From: an uncultured Sphingomonadaceae bacterium
GTDB lineage: Bacteria > Pseudomonadota > Alphaproteobacteria > Sphingomonadales > Sphingomonadaceae
Direction: 5' to 3'
NCBI GenBank assembly: GCA_937995515.1
Contig: CALKJZ010000018.1
Span: forward strand, 1-64,000
Length of the DNA: 64,000 nucleotides
Every line of letters starts with the position of its first letter. Position 1 is the first letter of the stretch. The translations under genes were made by a program, and so were the position numbers. The notes under the pieces were generated by a model. The model made no database searches, was not told where the DNA came from, and was given only the letters and a program-made list of their open reading frames with translations. Shown here piece by piece: positions 1 to 9,163 of this stretch.

Positions 1-1735
1 AGGCCCGCTGCTTCGGGTCGAAGGCCGGATCCGTCCACACTGTCGCCAGCTCGGGCGCGCCGATGCTGTTGGTGTACTGTGCGGTTTTCAGGTTCACCGT
101 GTTTCCCACCGGCGGCAACTTGCCGTCTGGCCCGGGCTTGCGGTTGCCCGACCAGACCACGTCGTAGATCTTCTCGTGCTGCTTGCCCGCCGCGTCGATC
201 CACCCCTTGACGATCTGCACCCGATCGAGGTTCCCGCTCTTGGGGTCCTTCATTGCCATCACGAGAAAGGTCGGCGCCTTGCCCGCCGGCGCCGCCCTCA
301 GGTTTCCGCCCATGGGCACGCCCTTCGCATAGCCGGCCCTCGCCAACCCGGCGCCAAGGTCGCCCGGGCCAAAATCCCAGCCGGCGAACAGCCGAACCTT
401 TATCAGCGGCCCGGAGGTCGCGAACGTCTCCTTGCGCATCATCGCGTCAAAGATCGCGCCCCGGGTGTTCTTCTCCGCCCAGACCCCTGCGATCCCGCCC
501 GACGAGAATTGCTGGACCTGCGCCACCTGCCCGGCAGGCTGCCCTTTAACCCCGAAGATGCGGTCCTTCGGGTCATTTTCGTACGCGAACTTGCCGGTGT
601 AGTTGAACTCCTCGTGGGTGGCGGCGGCGTTGTGCGTGTCAGTGTCGCCGATGAAGCCGTACTTGAACGGGTTTCCCCGCCCCGCAGCTTCCTCGCTCAG
701 GCCGTCAAGAAGCGCCTGTCGCACGAAGCTGCCGCGATGCTTCGTCGGCCTCTCGGAGTCGGCCGACAGTGTATAGTCCCACTGCTCGAAGCCCGCGAAC
801 TCATCGTTTGGGGACAGTGCCGGCCAGGTCTCCGATGTTCCCTTGATCTGGCTTATCTCGTAAAGAGGCTCGTTTCTCGCCCGCGTCGCATTATAGGCCG
901 CGTCGATCGGCCTGCCGTCGAATTTCACCAGCTCGAACATTCGCCCGTCCGACGCATTGCCGTTGTGCGGGATTGCCAGCAGCGTTGCGCCCTTGGACCG
1001 CTGCAGATCCATCCAAGCCCACAGGCTTTCCGGATCGTCGGACTCCAGAGCCGACAGCACGACCTCCGGCAGCACCTTGGTGTCGCGGAACATCACCACC
1101 CGGTGCAGGTTCCGCTGCTGCGGGTTGGACGTCCATTCGAACCCGGCAAATGTCGTGAACTTGCCGGGCACATAGTTGGCGTCGGCTGTCTCCACCATCC
1201 TTGCCCATACCGTTTTCGCCAGCACGGGATCGGTCAGCACCGCGGGAGGATTCCCCGTGGACATGCTCCGCAAGATGGCGGCAAAGGTCTGCAGCCGCGT
1301 GTTCGGGTCTGGCGAAGTGATGTTCCTGCCAAGCTCGCTCTTCGAGATTGCACTGTCCGGGTTCGAAAGCTCGCTCATCGCTCCCATGAACTCGGCATGA
1401 TCGGCAACCATGTAGAAATCGAGCGGGGTCACGATCTGGATCTTGCCACCGAAGCCGCTGTTGGTGATCTCCTTCCCCCTGGCCCAGTCATAGGCGTCCT
1501 GCGGGGTGGTGCGCGTGCCATTGGTATAGGCATCGAAGCTGTTGCCTGTGTGCACATGCACTGCCCCGAAATAGGCATTCCGTTCCGGGTTGGCAGGAAC
1601 CGCTGCCTCGGCATCGGCTATCTTGTCTCCGGACGCCGCCAAGTTGCCTGATGATGCTTTCTCGACGGTCTTGCTGGAACAGCCCACGAGCACCAGCGCA
1701 CCTGCCACCAGCCACGCCCACTTGCCCGTCATCAT
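1..1735 (-). CDS. DUF3604 family lipoprotein, C-terminus cut by window edge
   Basis: The minus frame is open from an ATG-ATG start at 1735 to the left edge, about 578 codons. A 13-base direct repeat carrying GAGGGGA precedes the start. The N-terminus is a short hydrophobic signal with lipobox LVGC. The protein is collinear with the complete paralogue at 2225-4123: AYFGAVHVHTG, VADHAEF, IPHNGNASDGR and GDTDTH recur in order, and these His/Asp-rich blocks resemble PHP-type metal sites. About 46 C-terminal residues are missing compared with the neighbour. DUF3604 proteins have no firmly established reaction; a metal-dependent hydrolase at the cell envelope is an inference. Confidence 0.85.
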   Translation of the reverse strand, partial: MMTGKWAWLVAGALVLVGCSSKTVEKASSGNLAASGDKIADAEAAVPANPERNAYFGAVHVHTGNSFDAYTNGTRTTPQDAYDWARGKEITNSGFGGKIQIVTPLDFYMVADHAEFMGAMSELSNPDSAISKSELGRNITSPDPNTRLQTFAAILRSMSTGNPPAVLTDPVLAKTVWARMVETADANYVPGKFTTFAGFEWTSNPQQRNLHRVVMFRDTKVLPEVVLSALESDDPESLWAWMDLQRSKGATLLAIPHNGNASDGRMFELVKFDGRPIDAAYNATRARNEPLYEISQIKGTSETWPALSPNDEFAGFEQWDYTLSADSERPTKHRGSFVRQALLDGLSEEAAGRGNPFKYGFIGDTDTHNAAATHEEFNYTGKFAYENDPKDRIFGVKGQPAGQVAQVQQFSSGGIAGVWAEKNTRGAIFDAMMRKETFATSGPLIKVRLFAGWDFGPGDLGAGLARAGYAKGVPMGGNLRAAPAGKAPTFLVMAMKDPKSGNLDRVQIVKGWIDAAGKQHEKIYDVVWSGNRKPGPDGKLPPVGNTVNLKTAQYTNSIGAPELATVWTDPAFDPKQRA

Positions 1736-2224
1736 TTCGGTTCCCCTCGTCGCCTCCCCTCGTCGCCCAGGCAAAAAGCCTATCCTGCCAGCAGGGGGAA
1801 GACTGACCCAAAATGGTCAAAGTTGTCGAAGTTGCGGCGTGCATCCTGCGGATGCCCATGCCATGCTGACAGCAGCAGCTGGCTTCCCCGAACGCCGTCC
1901 GACTTTCTCGCCGCCATCCTCCGCGCCGGCCGGATCTGCACTGCGCCTGAAATGAAATGTCGCTCACGCTCGGTTGCCGGGGAACGGACCTGCTTCAGCG
2001 CGACGGGTGCACCCGCCCTGAAGCCCCATTGGGGCCGCCCTTCACGCGGTCAGCCGGTCATGCCTGCCCTCACCCGGCGTGCACCTGGCATGAGAGTGAA
2101 CTTCTCCCCGTCACCCGATGGGCGCGCGGCTGCGACAGTTGGAGCCCGACAACCTGATCGCGCTCTCCCGTCGGCACGTCACGCCGCTTCGTCCAGAAGC
2201 CCCGAGCGCCATCGCGGACGACAG
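1736..2224. other. intergenic stretch between two DUF3604 genes
   Basis: No convincing gene is seen in these roughly 490 bases. The stretch holds the leader of the left DUF3604 gene, with a tandem copy of CCCCTCGTCGCC, and short GC palindromes such as GCCCCATTGGGGC near 2021-2033. No clear terminator with a T tract was found for the right-hand gene. Confidence 0.5.
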
Positions 2225-4123
2225 CTAGGATGGTCGATACCAAATGGGCGATGTGAAGGCACGTTCCTGATGCACCCGGGAGACATTGTCCGGCATCCGG
2301 TAGCCAAACCGGGCCTCGTCATAGTTGGTCCAGCGCGGCGTCGGGATCTCCAGCACCCGGACATAATAGACGGCGCGCCGGGCCGGATCGAATTCCGGAT
2401 CCGTCCAGCGCACGACCAGTTCCGGCGCGCCGATGCTGTTCTCGTAGCGCGCCGTCTTCAGGTCGACCGTGTTGCCCACCGGCGGCAGCCTGCCATCGGC
2501 GCCGGGCTTGCGGTTGCCCGACCAGGCCACGTCGAAGATCTTCTCGCGCGTCTTGCCCTCGGCGTCGACCCAGCCCTTGATGACCTGGACGCGATCGAGA
2601 TTGGCGCCTTCCGGATCCTTCATCGCCGCGATCAGGAAGGTTGGGCTTTTGCCACGGGGGGCGCGGCCAAGGTCGCCGCCCATGGGGACGCCCTTCGTGT
2701 AGCCGGCCCTGACCAGCCCGCTGCCGGTATCGGCATCGGTAAAGTCATAGCCGCCAAAGAAGCGGACGCTGATCCTGGGGCCTGTGGTCGCGAAGGTTTC
2801 GCGGCGCTGCATGGCGTCCCACAGGGCCTCGCGGGTATTGGCCTTGGCCCACACGCCCATGGTGCCGGCCGCAGCCTGCTCCCAGCCGCGATAGCCGCCC
2901 GGGCCCTCGCCGCCCGTGACGACTGTCTGCCAGCGGCCCTTCCTCGGCTCGACCGTCTTGAACTTGCCCCAGAAATTGTCCTCCTCGACAGTGGTCAGGC
3001 CGGTGTGCGTGTCGGTGCCAGCATTGGCGCCGTACTTGAACGGGTTGGTGCCCAGCTGGCCCTCCAGGCGCAGCCCGATCTTCAGCGCCTCGCGCCAATA
3101 TTCGGTGCGGACCATGCCAGGCTTCTTCAACACGCCGTTGAGGTTGCCGCGGTCCCACAGGTCCCAGCTTGCAAACTCGTCGGTCGGGCTGAGGCTTGGG
3201 TGGCTTTCGCTCTGGCCCTTGATCTGCGAGACCTCGAACAGCGGCTCCCACTTCTGGCGGCTGGTCGCATAGGCCTGCGTCATCGGCGACCCGTCGAAGC
3301 GGGTCTCCTCGAACATCCGGCCGTTGGACAGGTTGCCATTGTGCGGAATGGCCAGCACCCGGCCGCCGGTCTTCTGCTCATAGGCCTCCATCCACGCCCA
3401 CAGGCCCTCCGGGTCCTCGGTCTGGAAGGTGGTGAGCGGAAGGACCTGCCCCGCCCGATCGGCACCGTCGCGAAACACGACGTTGCGGTGCAGATTGTTG
3501 CCGCCGCCCTCGTTGACGGTCCACTCATAGCCGATGAAGGCCGTGAAGCGGCCAGGCCTGTTGTAGCGATCGGCGATTTCGATGGTCCTTCTCCACGCCG
3601 ATGCCATCCACTTTGGGTCCATGAGCACCTTGGGAAGGGCATTCGAGGATTGCCGGTCGATGAGTTCCAGCGTCAGCGCCTTGCGCAGGGCCTCATCGTC
3701 GCTCTTCATGCCCTCGTACAGGCGCTTCACGAACGGATCCGCGATCATTTCCGGGTTTCCGGCCTGAATTTCGCTGATCACGCCCATGCCATCGGAGTGA
3801 TCGGTGATGACCATCCAGTCCAACGGGCGCTTCAGCCTGACCTTCTGACCGGTGTTGGAGGTGACTTCCTCGCCGCTGGCCAGCCGGAATGCATCCTCGG
3901 GGCTGGTCACCGCACCGTCCAGCCCGGCATCGGCCGACCAGCCAGTGTGGACGTGCGTATCTCCGAAGTAGGCGCGCTCGGGAAACTCGCTTTCCGCCGC
4001 CTCGGCGGTTCGCGCCGCAGACCCCGTTCCCTCCGTTGCCTCCCGGTCGCTGCAGGCCGTCGTCAGGAGTATGCTGGCGCCCAGCAGCATCCAGATTGGC
4101 TGCTTTTTCAGAGAAGTCTTCAA
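2225..4123 (-). CDS. DUF3604 family lipoprotein
   Basis: A 632-residue protein starting at TTG (4121-4123), five bases after a strong GGGAGG ribosome-binding site; no better ATG is in frame nearby. The N-terminus is basic, then hydrophobic, with lipobox LTTAC and Cys near residue 24, so it is predicted to be a lipoprotein. His/Asp motifs in order are YFGDTHVHTG, VITDHSDG, AIPHNGNLSNGR and AGTDTHTG, consistent with a PHP-like metal centre. It is transcribed in the same direction as the neighbouring paralogue and may be an older tandem duplication. The substrate is unknown. Confidence 0.9.
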   Translation of the reverse strand: MKTSLKKQPIWMLLGASILLTTACSDREATEGTGSAARTAEAAESEFPERAYFGDTHVHTGWSADAGLDGAVTSPEDAFRLASGEEVTSNTGQKVRLKRPLDWMVITDHSDGMGVISEIQAGNPEMIADPFVKRLYEGMKSDDEALRKALTLELIDRQSSNALPKVLMDPKWMASAWRRTIEIADRYNRPGRFTAFIGYEWTVNEGGGNNLHRNVVFRDGADRAGQVLPLTTFQTEDPEGLWAWMEAYEQKTGGRVLAIPHNGNLSNGRMFEETRFDGSPMTQAYATSRQKWEPLFEVSQIKGQSESHPSLSPTDEFASWDLWDRGNLNGVLKKPGMVRTEYWREALKIGLRLEGQLGTNPFKYGANAGTDTHTGLTTVEEDNFWGKFKTVEPRKGRWQTVVTGGEGPGGYRGWEQAAAGTMGVWAKANTREALWDAMQRRETFATTGPRISVRFFGGYDFTDADTGSGLVRAGYTKGVPMGGDLGRAPRGKSPTFLIAAMKDPEGANLDRVQVIKGWVDAEGKTREKIFDVAWSGNRKPGADGRLPPVGNTVDLKTARYENSIGAPELVVRWTDPEFDPARRAVYYVRVLEIPTPRWTNYDEARFGYRMPDNVSRVHQERAFTSPIWYRPS

Positions 4124-4656
4124 GACCGCCTCCCTGGGTTCCGATAGTCTCCAGCGCCATATTAACAGGGTCCAATCCCCCCGACTGTCATAAAACTTGC
4201 AATCCTGCCTCCGGCTGCGGCTGGCTGGCGATCGTGGCCGGCTCCACCACCTTGTTCCCTGACGCCACCAGCTCGCCTCTCCCCCTGCGCACTGTCCGGA
4301 ATGTCGTCGAGGCCTTCTTCGTCAATCGCCACCATGTGCCGGCGCAGCCCGACGCGCATGCGGCTGACCGCAAGCGGGCGCGGGTTGGATGTCGCCATCC
4401 ATCTGCTGGTCTCCGTCTGCAGCATCGGCCGGGTCGGGCTGGGCAGCTTCGTGCGCGCACCTTATCGGCGGTGGGCCTCCGCAAGAGAGGAGGGCGAAGC
4501 GGAATGCATGGGGGTGGACCTGTGGGCAGACGGTCTTTGGTCAGCCGGGCCGATGGGGGCGCTGGCACCGACTGGTGGTCGATCGAGGCAAGGGGACTTT
4601 CCCATCTGCAAGCAAATGGACCAAGTGTCGGGGGTCATGGCAACCTTGGCCTCTGG
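4124..4656. other. intergenic stretch, no supported gene
   Basis: Roughly 530 bases between the DUF3604 start and the end of ccdB. Several short open frames exist on both strands, but none has family motifs I recognise or a good ribosome-binding site. It includes the TTG-start leader of the DUF3604 gene. The base composition is a little less GC-rich than the neighbours. Confidence 0.4.
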
Positions 4657-4950
4657 TCAAACACCCGAGATCTGGATGTCCAGCGCGTTGATGATGGCCA
4701 CTTCGTGGTTGGCCAGCGACACGACCTTCTGCCCCATCTCCCCGGCAAGCACTGCGGCGGCAAACGGGGTCACCATGACATGGACAGTGCCGGCAATGTC
4801 GAACACGGGGTTCAGCCGGTCTGCCGGTTTGGGCGCGGCATCCAGCGGCAGCAGAGGCACCACCAGCCGGATATTGAGATGCGACAGCAGGTCTGCCTGG
4901 CAATCGAGAAGATATCCGGGCGCTCCGTCGGCCCGGACATGCACATCCAA
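4657..4950 (-). CDS. ccdB: CcdB-type toxin of a type II toxin-antitoxin system
   Basis: The 97 residues from the TTG at 4950 match the CcdB family along the whole length: GYLLDCQADLL, RLVVPLLPL, PVFDIAGTVHVMVTPF, and a C-terminus ending NALDIQISGV. Family members poison DNA gyrase. The gene begins 8 bases after the ccdA stop. In this frame the expected ATG-Ala-Arg reads AGG-GCG-CGC, so the usual start is absent. A TTG three codons on is preceded by GAGG inside the ccdA stop region and is the most likely start. If the TTG is not used the toxin is dead. Confidence 0.85.
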   Translation of the reverse strand: MDVHVRADGAPGYLLDCQADLLSHLNIRLVVPLLPLDAAPKPADRLNPVFDIAGTVHVMVTPFAAAVLAGEMGQKVVSLANHEVAIINALDIQISGV

Positions 4951-4958
4951 GCGCGCCC

Positions 4959-5216
4959 TCAGAAGCGGCGCTTGGACGCCAGTGGCAGCCCGTTCGCCTC
5001 CACCCACGCGTTGGAACTGTCGAGCGCCTGTTGGTTCTCCGCCAGCCACCTGGACCGCCGCGCCTCGGCCTCACCAGCCTTCAGTCCATCCTCGCATGCG
5101 CGGGAAAGGTTGATTTCCAGAGCGCGGGCTTCCTGCGCAAGGGACGCTGGCAGCGAGACATTGGTTGCAAGGCGCCGGCAGGAGCCTTCACCGCGCGATG
5201 GCTGCGCGTTGCTCAT
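4959..5216 (-). CDS. ccdA: CcdA-type antitoxin
   Basis: 85 residues from the ATG at 5216. The body is typical of CcdA: ATNVSLPASLAQEARALEI followed by an INLSRACEDGL-type segment and the family-typical tail WLAENQQALDSSNAWVEANG then LPL. The N-terminal part of the family binds operator DNA as a ribbon-helix-helix dimer and the tail neutralises CcdB. It lies directly upstream of ccdB in the usual antitoxin-first order. The extended first 17 residues are less conserved, so a later start is possible. Confidence 0.85.
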   Translation of the reverse strand: MSNAQPSRGEGSCRRLATNVSLPASLAQEARALEINLSRACEDGLKAGEAEARRSRWLAENQQALDSSNAWVEANGLPLASKRRF

Positions 5217-5229
5217 CTCGATCTCGTCG

Positions 5230-5265
5230 GTATGGGTACGCAAAAGGTGTATCCAAGCTGTATCC
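5230..5265 (-). promoter_or_regulatory. candidate ccdAB operator/promoter
   Basis: TGTATCC occurs twice as a direct repeat (5248-5254 and 5259-5265), one helical turn apart, 32-49 bases upstream of the ccdA start. On the minus strand a weak -35 TTGGAT is followed 17 bases later by ATACCG. CcdA-CcdB complexes autoregulate their operons by binding upstream repeats, so this is the likely site. The assignment is inference from position and repeat spacing. Confidence 0.35.
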
Positions 5266-5625
5266 CCATGAAGGCGCGGCCGGTCCGGGCAGGCAGTTCC
5301 TCGCCTCATAATCTCGGATGTGCGCCAGGGCTTCAGCGCCAAGCACGCGCATCACGATGGATGCATGAGCGCCGTCCAGCCGCCACCTGTCACCCACCGG
5401 CCATCCCGGCCGGACAGGTGGCGTGATATGGGACAGGCAAAGCAGGATGTGCAACGCGGGATCGCCGAACCGGCAGCGCTGATGCGCCAGATCGCGCAGC
5501 TTCGCTCGAACCATGCCCTCATCATCGCGACGCGACTGATAACGGATTACGCTCCGGTCCGCTGCAATGACCCTGCACGCCCGCCGCTTGCTGCCATCCA
5601 GCAGCGCCTGACGATGCCCGAGTGC

Positions 5626-5807
5626 GGGACGGTCGTCAGCCGCGCCGTGATCATCGCCGTGGCAGTGAACCACGACGGCAGGCCCGAGGTGCCGGGCGCG
5701 CCACCGGCCCGACCGAGGCCGAGACGTTCCGGACCGACTTCCGGCAGTCTGCGGCCGACCGCGGCCTGCACGGCGTGACGCAGGAGATCGCCGACGACCA
5801 CACTGGT
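5626..5807 (+). pseudogene. IS256-family transposase fragment
   Basis: Two adjacent frames match a short internal block of IS256-type transposases. VVSRAVIIAVAVNHDGRPEV appears in one frame. After a one-base shift, GPTEAETFRTDF and ADRGLHGVTQEIADDH appear in the next. The catalytic second Asp region is present, but both ends of the gene are missing. No terminal inverted repeats were seen. It resembles the longer remnant at 16597-17797 and is a relic only. Confidence 0.65.
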
Positions 5808-6189
5808 TATGCGGTTCCGCCAGACCCCTGCCGCCTGTGGGGGGAAATTGTGGGGGACGTTCGAGGGCGGGGCGACAAGCGACGGGAAAGACGCTGGAAA
5901 GTCGCCTTGAAAATTCCACCCTCTCCGCCAGCATGCCGGCTCCTGCAGCCGCAGCCCGTCCGGTCATGTCGGTGATCTGAGAGCCTCAGCCAGCAGGCGC
6001 GCCGGGCATGGCCGCTGCGTTCGCGCGCTGCTGCGACCCCCCATGGGGGCGGCCCTTCGGGCGGTTCGAATAGAGAGAACCCGGGGCTGCGGCCAGATGC
6101 ACAAGGGGCTCCTGCGTGCCTGTGCGAACGTGGCCGCAACGCCGGCTGCGACCCGGGCGGCCCCGGCGCCGCGCTCCGGGGCCTGCCCA
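5808..6189. other. intergenic stretch, no supported gene
   Basis: About 380 bases between the transposase fragment and the RidA remnant. Only overlapping unsupported frames are seen. The palindromic stretch near 6041-6056 (CCCCCATGGGGG) is the only structure noted. Confidence 0.4.
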
Positions 6190-6525
6190 TCCGGTTCAAC
6201 GTGATAGCCGCTGCGCGTCCGGAATTGCGGCCGCCGGCCATCCGCGCGATGGGGATCGCGCCACGTCGGTCGCGCCACATGGACGGGGTTGGCCGCGCAG
6301 GTGTCGTCGGGCGAGGCGGCCCACAGGCCGAACCCGAAAGAGCCGGCAAGCGCCGCCCCGCCACGACCGGCGGGACGCAGCGGAAACTCTCCGACCAGCG
6401 GAGAATGATGGCGTTGCGCGTTTCGGCACAGGGGCAAGCCCGTGTCCTCGACTGCAGTCTTGGCTGGCTCGTCACCAATCACATGCGCCACTTTGCCGAC
6501 TGGGATCTGGTCCTTGCTGCTGAGC
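6190..6525 (-). pseudogene. decayed RidA-like copy
   Basis: Minus-strand translation gives VIGDEPAKTAVEDTG, then LWAASPDDTCAANPVHVAR. These align with VMDNQSAAVRTEDG and LWTASLDDYRAANPVYVAR of the intact RidA-DUF1330 gene at 9099-10160. At DNA level the block near 6275-6330 is nearly the same as 9765-9820. About 16 residues are missing between the two blocks, and the downstream part loses similarity. There is no start with a ribosome-binding site. It appears to be a broken paralogue left beside the live cluster. Confidence 0.55.
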
Positions 6526-6853
6526 GCCCGGGCTTGCGTTGGATGCGCTTGCTGTTGGCCTCGGCGGCTCGGCCGCCGACCTGCGGGCGATCCTTCCGGC
6601 CGGCGGGTTTGCGCCCGCTGTCCGCAGGGCCCGAAAGTCCCCGGCCCCGCGGTTCCGGCCGCGCGGCCGCGCCTCGCCCTTGGCCTCCACGCAGGGAAAG
6701 TCTGCCACGCCTGGAGGCAGACGGAGCATTGGGAGGCCAGCCTCGCCGTCGCCGCCTCTGGGGCTTCTCCCATGGCCGCAAGAGGCCGGATCGCCCTTCG
6801 TCTCGGGCCATGACGAACAGCAACGCGAAACACCAACACAGGAGGCGTCTGCC
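6526..6853. other. leader region of the first TonB receptor
   Basis: About 330 bases without a supported gene. It ends in an ACAGGAGG ribosome-binding site 9 bases before the receptor ATG. I could not identify a promoter or regulator site in it. Confidence 0.4.
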
Positions 6854-9163
6854 ATGCCCGGTTTGACCGTTCGCCTGATGCTGCTGGCACCACTTGCGCT
6901 TGCAGGGCCGATCCTTGCTCTGCCTGCCGTGGCCGGGCAGGCGGCAGAGGGCGCCGACTTCGGGGGCATTGGCGACATCGTCGTCACCGCGCGGCGCAAG
7001 CAGGAGCGGCTGCAGGATGCCCCGGTCTCGGTGCGGGCATTCACAGCCGACGAGATCCGCGAGCGCGGGGCCGCCAGCCTGCAGGACCTCATCAGTGCAA
7101 CCCCGGGGCTCATTCTCGATTCGCGCACCAACGCCGCCGACTTCCGCCCCTCGGTCCGGGGGATCTCCTCGCCCCTGTTCGACCCCTACCGCAACCGCTC
7201 GGTGCTCGGCTTCTTCATCGACGGGGCCCCCGTGATTGCCAACCTGCAGACGCTGCCGCTTGGCGACATCGAGCGGCTCGAGATCATCCGCGGGCCGCAG
7301 TCGGCGCTCTATGGCCGGGCGACCTATGCAGGTGCGATCAACTTCGTGCCCCGCCGGCCGTCGGATCGGCTCGAGGGCCGGGTGGAACTGTCGGCAGCAA
7401 GCCACGACACCTATCGCACCCAGGGGAGCCTCGCCGGGCCGACCGGGATCGCAGGGCTCGGCTTCCGCCTGGGCGGCAGCTGGTACCAGTATGGCGGCGA
7501 GCACCGGAACATCTATTCGGGCCGGATCTACGGCAATGAGGAAAATTTCTCGGGCAATCTGGGGCTCGACTTCGCGCCCGCACCCGGCCTCGAGGCGCGG
7601 CTCACCTACATCTATGTGGGCGACCGCAACGGCCCGGGCGCCTACGGCCAGTTCCCGTCGCGCTACAAGAACCAGAACTGCCTCCAGCGCGCCGCCCGCC
7701 CGCCGATCCCTGCGCCGCGGATCCCGGGCGTGTTCGACGAGATCGGCTGGGTTTGCGGCAAGCTCGACTCGCGCGATCTCGTCATCAACATGCGCGACGA
7801 CGACCTCGGCCCCAAGGGCCCCGGCTTCGACCAGGACACGCACATCCTGGCCGGCACCCTTGCCTTCGAGCGCGGGCCGATCAGGCTGATCTCCACCACG
7901 GCCTGGAACCGCCAGACCTACGAGCAGCGGTCGAACCAGAGCCGGGTGGTGGCCTCGGTGTTCGACTCGCCCGCGCTGCCAACCGGCAGCCAGGCGATCG
8001 ATGCCGGCACGTTCGAAAGCCTGAGCCAGGAAATCCGGCTGCTCTCGACGGCAACCACCGGGCTGCGCTGGTCGTTCGGCGCCAACTACTACCGCGAGAC
8101 ATTCGATCTCGAGCGGCTGAAGGGCGCGCAGTTCCTCGCCTACCCGGACCGCGATGTCGCCAAGAACATTGCCGGGTTCGGAAGCCTTGCCTACACGCTC
8201 GGGCCCGTCACCCTCACCGCCGAGGGGCGGCTGCAGGAAGACCAGATCTTCCGCAAGGACACCCGCCAGGTGGGCGCAGTGGGCCAGCAGGTGCTGCGGG
8301 AAAAGGTTGTCTTCTCGCGCTTCCTGCCGCGCCTGACGCTCGAGTGGCGGTTGTCGCCCGACTTCAACCTCTACGGCTCCTATGCCGAGGGGGCCCGGCC
8401 GGGGGCCACGAGCCTTGCCTCCGACACCGGAAAGCCGGTGCGCGAGGAGCGGACGATCAACTGGGAGGCGGGCCTGCGTTCGGCCTGGCTCGATCGGCGC
8501 CTCGTCGCCAATCTCACCCTGTTCCGGATCGACTGGAAGGACATCTTCGGCGAAAGCGCGCGCGAGGCCGTGCCCGGCGACCCGACGACCCTGCGCGTCT
8601 TCCGCCAGAACCAGGGGGATGCCCGGATCACGGGGCTCGAGGCAACACTTGTCGCCCGGCCCGTCCCACCGCTGACGCTCGAGGCCAACTATGCCTACAT
8701 GGATGCCGGCTATCGCCCCGGCTTCAACACCCGCGAAGCGTTCGACCTCCTTGGCCAGGACAGCCGCGACTTTCTTGTCGGCAAGCGGCCGCGCTACGTG
8801 CCTGCCCATTCGGGCACCTTCACGGCCGTGCTCGCCGACGAGACGGCAGGCGGGCTGGGCTGGCGCCTGCGCGCCGATCTCAACGTGACCGGTGACCGCT
8901 ACGGCACCGAGCTCAACACCGACCGGTTCGGGACCCAGACCCTTCTCAACCTTTCGGGTGCGGTCTCGTTCGACCGCTTCGAGATCGAGGCCTTCGTCCG
9001 CAACCTGCTCGACGATCGGACCATTCTCGCCTCGGGGCGGTTCCTGAACCTCGATGCCACCCCCGGCAGCCGGCTGCCGGCGAGCCGCTCGGCCAACTTC
9101 ATCGCCGAGGGGACCCTGCCGCGGGGGCGGCAGGCGGGGGTGACGGCCCGGGCCCGGTTCTGA
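6854..9163 (+). CDS. TonB-dependent outer-membrane receptor
   Basis: 769 residues from the ATG at 6854, which has GGAGG 9 bases upstream. There is a signal peptide of about 27 residues ending VAGQA. DIVVTARRKQERLQDAPVSV then opens the plug domain, with LEIIRGPQSALYGR near residue 145. The remainder is a beta-barrel ending in Phe, as expected for BAM-inserted porins. Such receptors import large or scarce ligands with TonB-ExbBD energy. It heads a cluster of exported enzymes (to 14740), so it probably imports their substrate. The ligand is unknown. The last 65 bases overlap the convergent RidA gene. Confidence 0.93.
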   Translation: MPGLTVRLMLLAPLALAGPILALPAVAGQAAEGADFGGIGDIVVTARRKQERLQDAPVSVRAFTADEIRERGAASLQDLISATPGLILDSRTNAADFRPSVRGISSPLFDPYRNRSVLGFFIDGAPVIANLQTLPLGDIERLEIIRGPQSALYGRATYAGAINFVPRRPSDRLEGRVELSAASHDTYRTQGSLAGPTGIAGLGFRLGGSWYQYGGEHRNIYSGRIYGNEENFSGNLGLDFAPAPGLEARLTYIYVGDRNGPGAYGQFPSRYKNQNCLQRAARPPIPAPRIPGVFDEIGWVCGKLDSRDLVINMRDDDLGPKGPGFDQDTHILAGTLAFERGPIRLISTTAWNRQTYEQRSNQSRVVASVFDSPALPTGSQAIDAGTFESLSQEIRLLSTATTGLRWSFGANYYRETFDLERLKGAQFLAYPDRDVAKNIAGFGSLAYTLGPVTLTAEGRLQEDQIFRKDTRQVGAVGQQVLREKVVFSRFLPRLTLEWRLSPDFNLYGSYAEGARPGATSLASDTGKPVREERTINWEAGLRSAWLDRRLVANLTLFRIDWKDIFGESAREAVPGDPTTLRVFRQNQGDARITGLEATLVARPVPPLTLEANYAYMDAGYRPGFNTREAFDLLGQDSRDFLVGKRPRYVPAHSGTFTAVLADETAGGLGWRLRADLNVTGDRYGTELNTDRFGTQTLLNLSGAVSFDRFEIEAFVRNLLDDRTILASGRFLNLDATPGSRLPASRSANFIAEGTLPRGRQAGVTARARF

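Noticed and set aside
176..1651. A 491-codon plus-strand open frame over the DUF3604 gene, and similar long frames at 1823-4147, 6479-9787 (minus) and 20537-22612
   Set aside because: They lie opposite or across clear genes with full family motifs, have Arg/Pro/Gly-rich translations without domains, and arise from high GC at third positions.
4162..4425. 87-codon minus-strand frame with MRVGLRRHMVAIDEEGLDDI
   Set aside because: The stretch looks partly protein-like, but I recognise no family, see no ribosome-binding site, and the frame competes with others of equal length.
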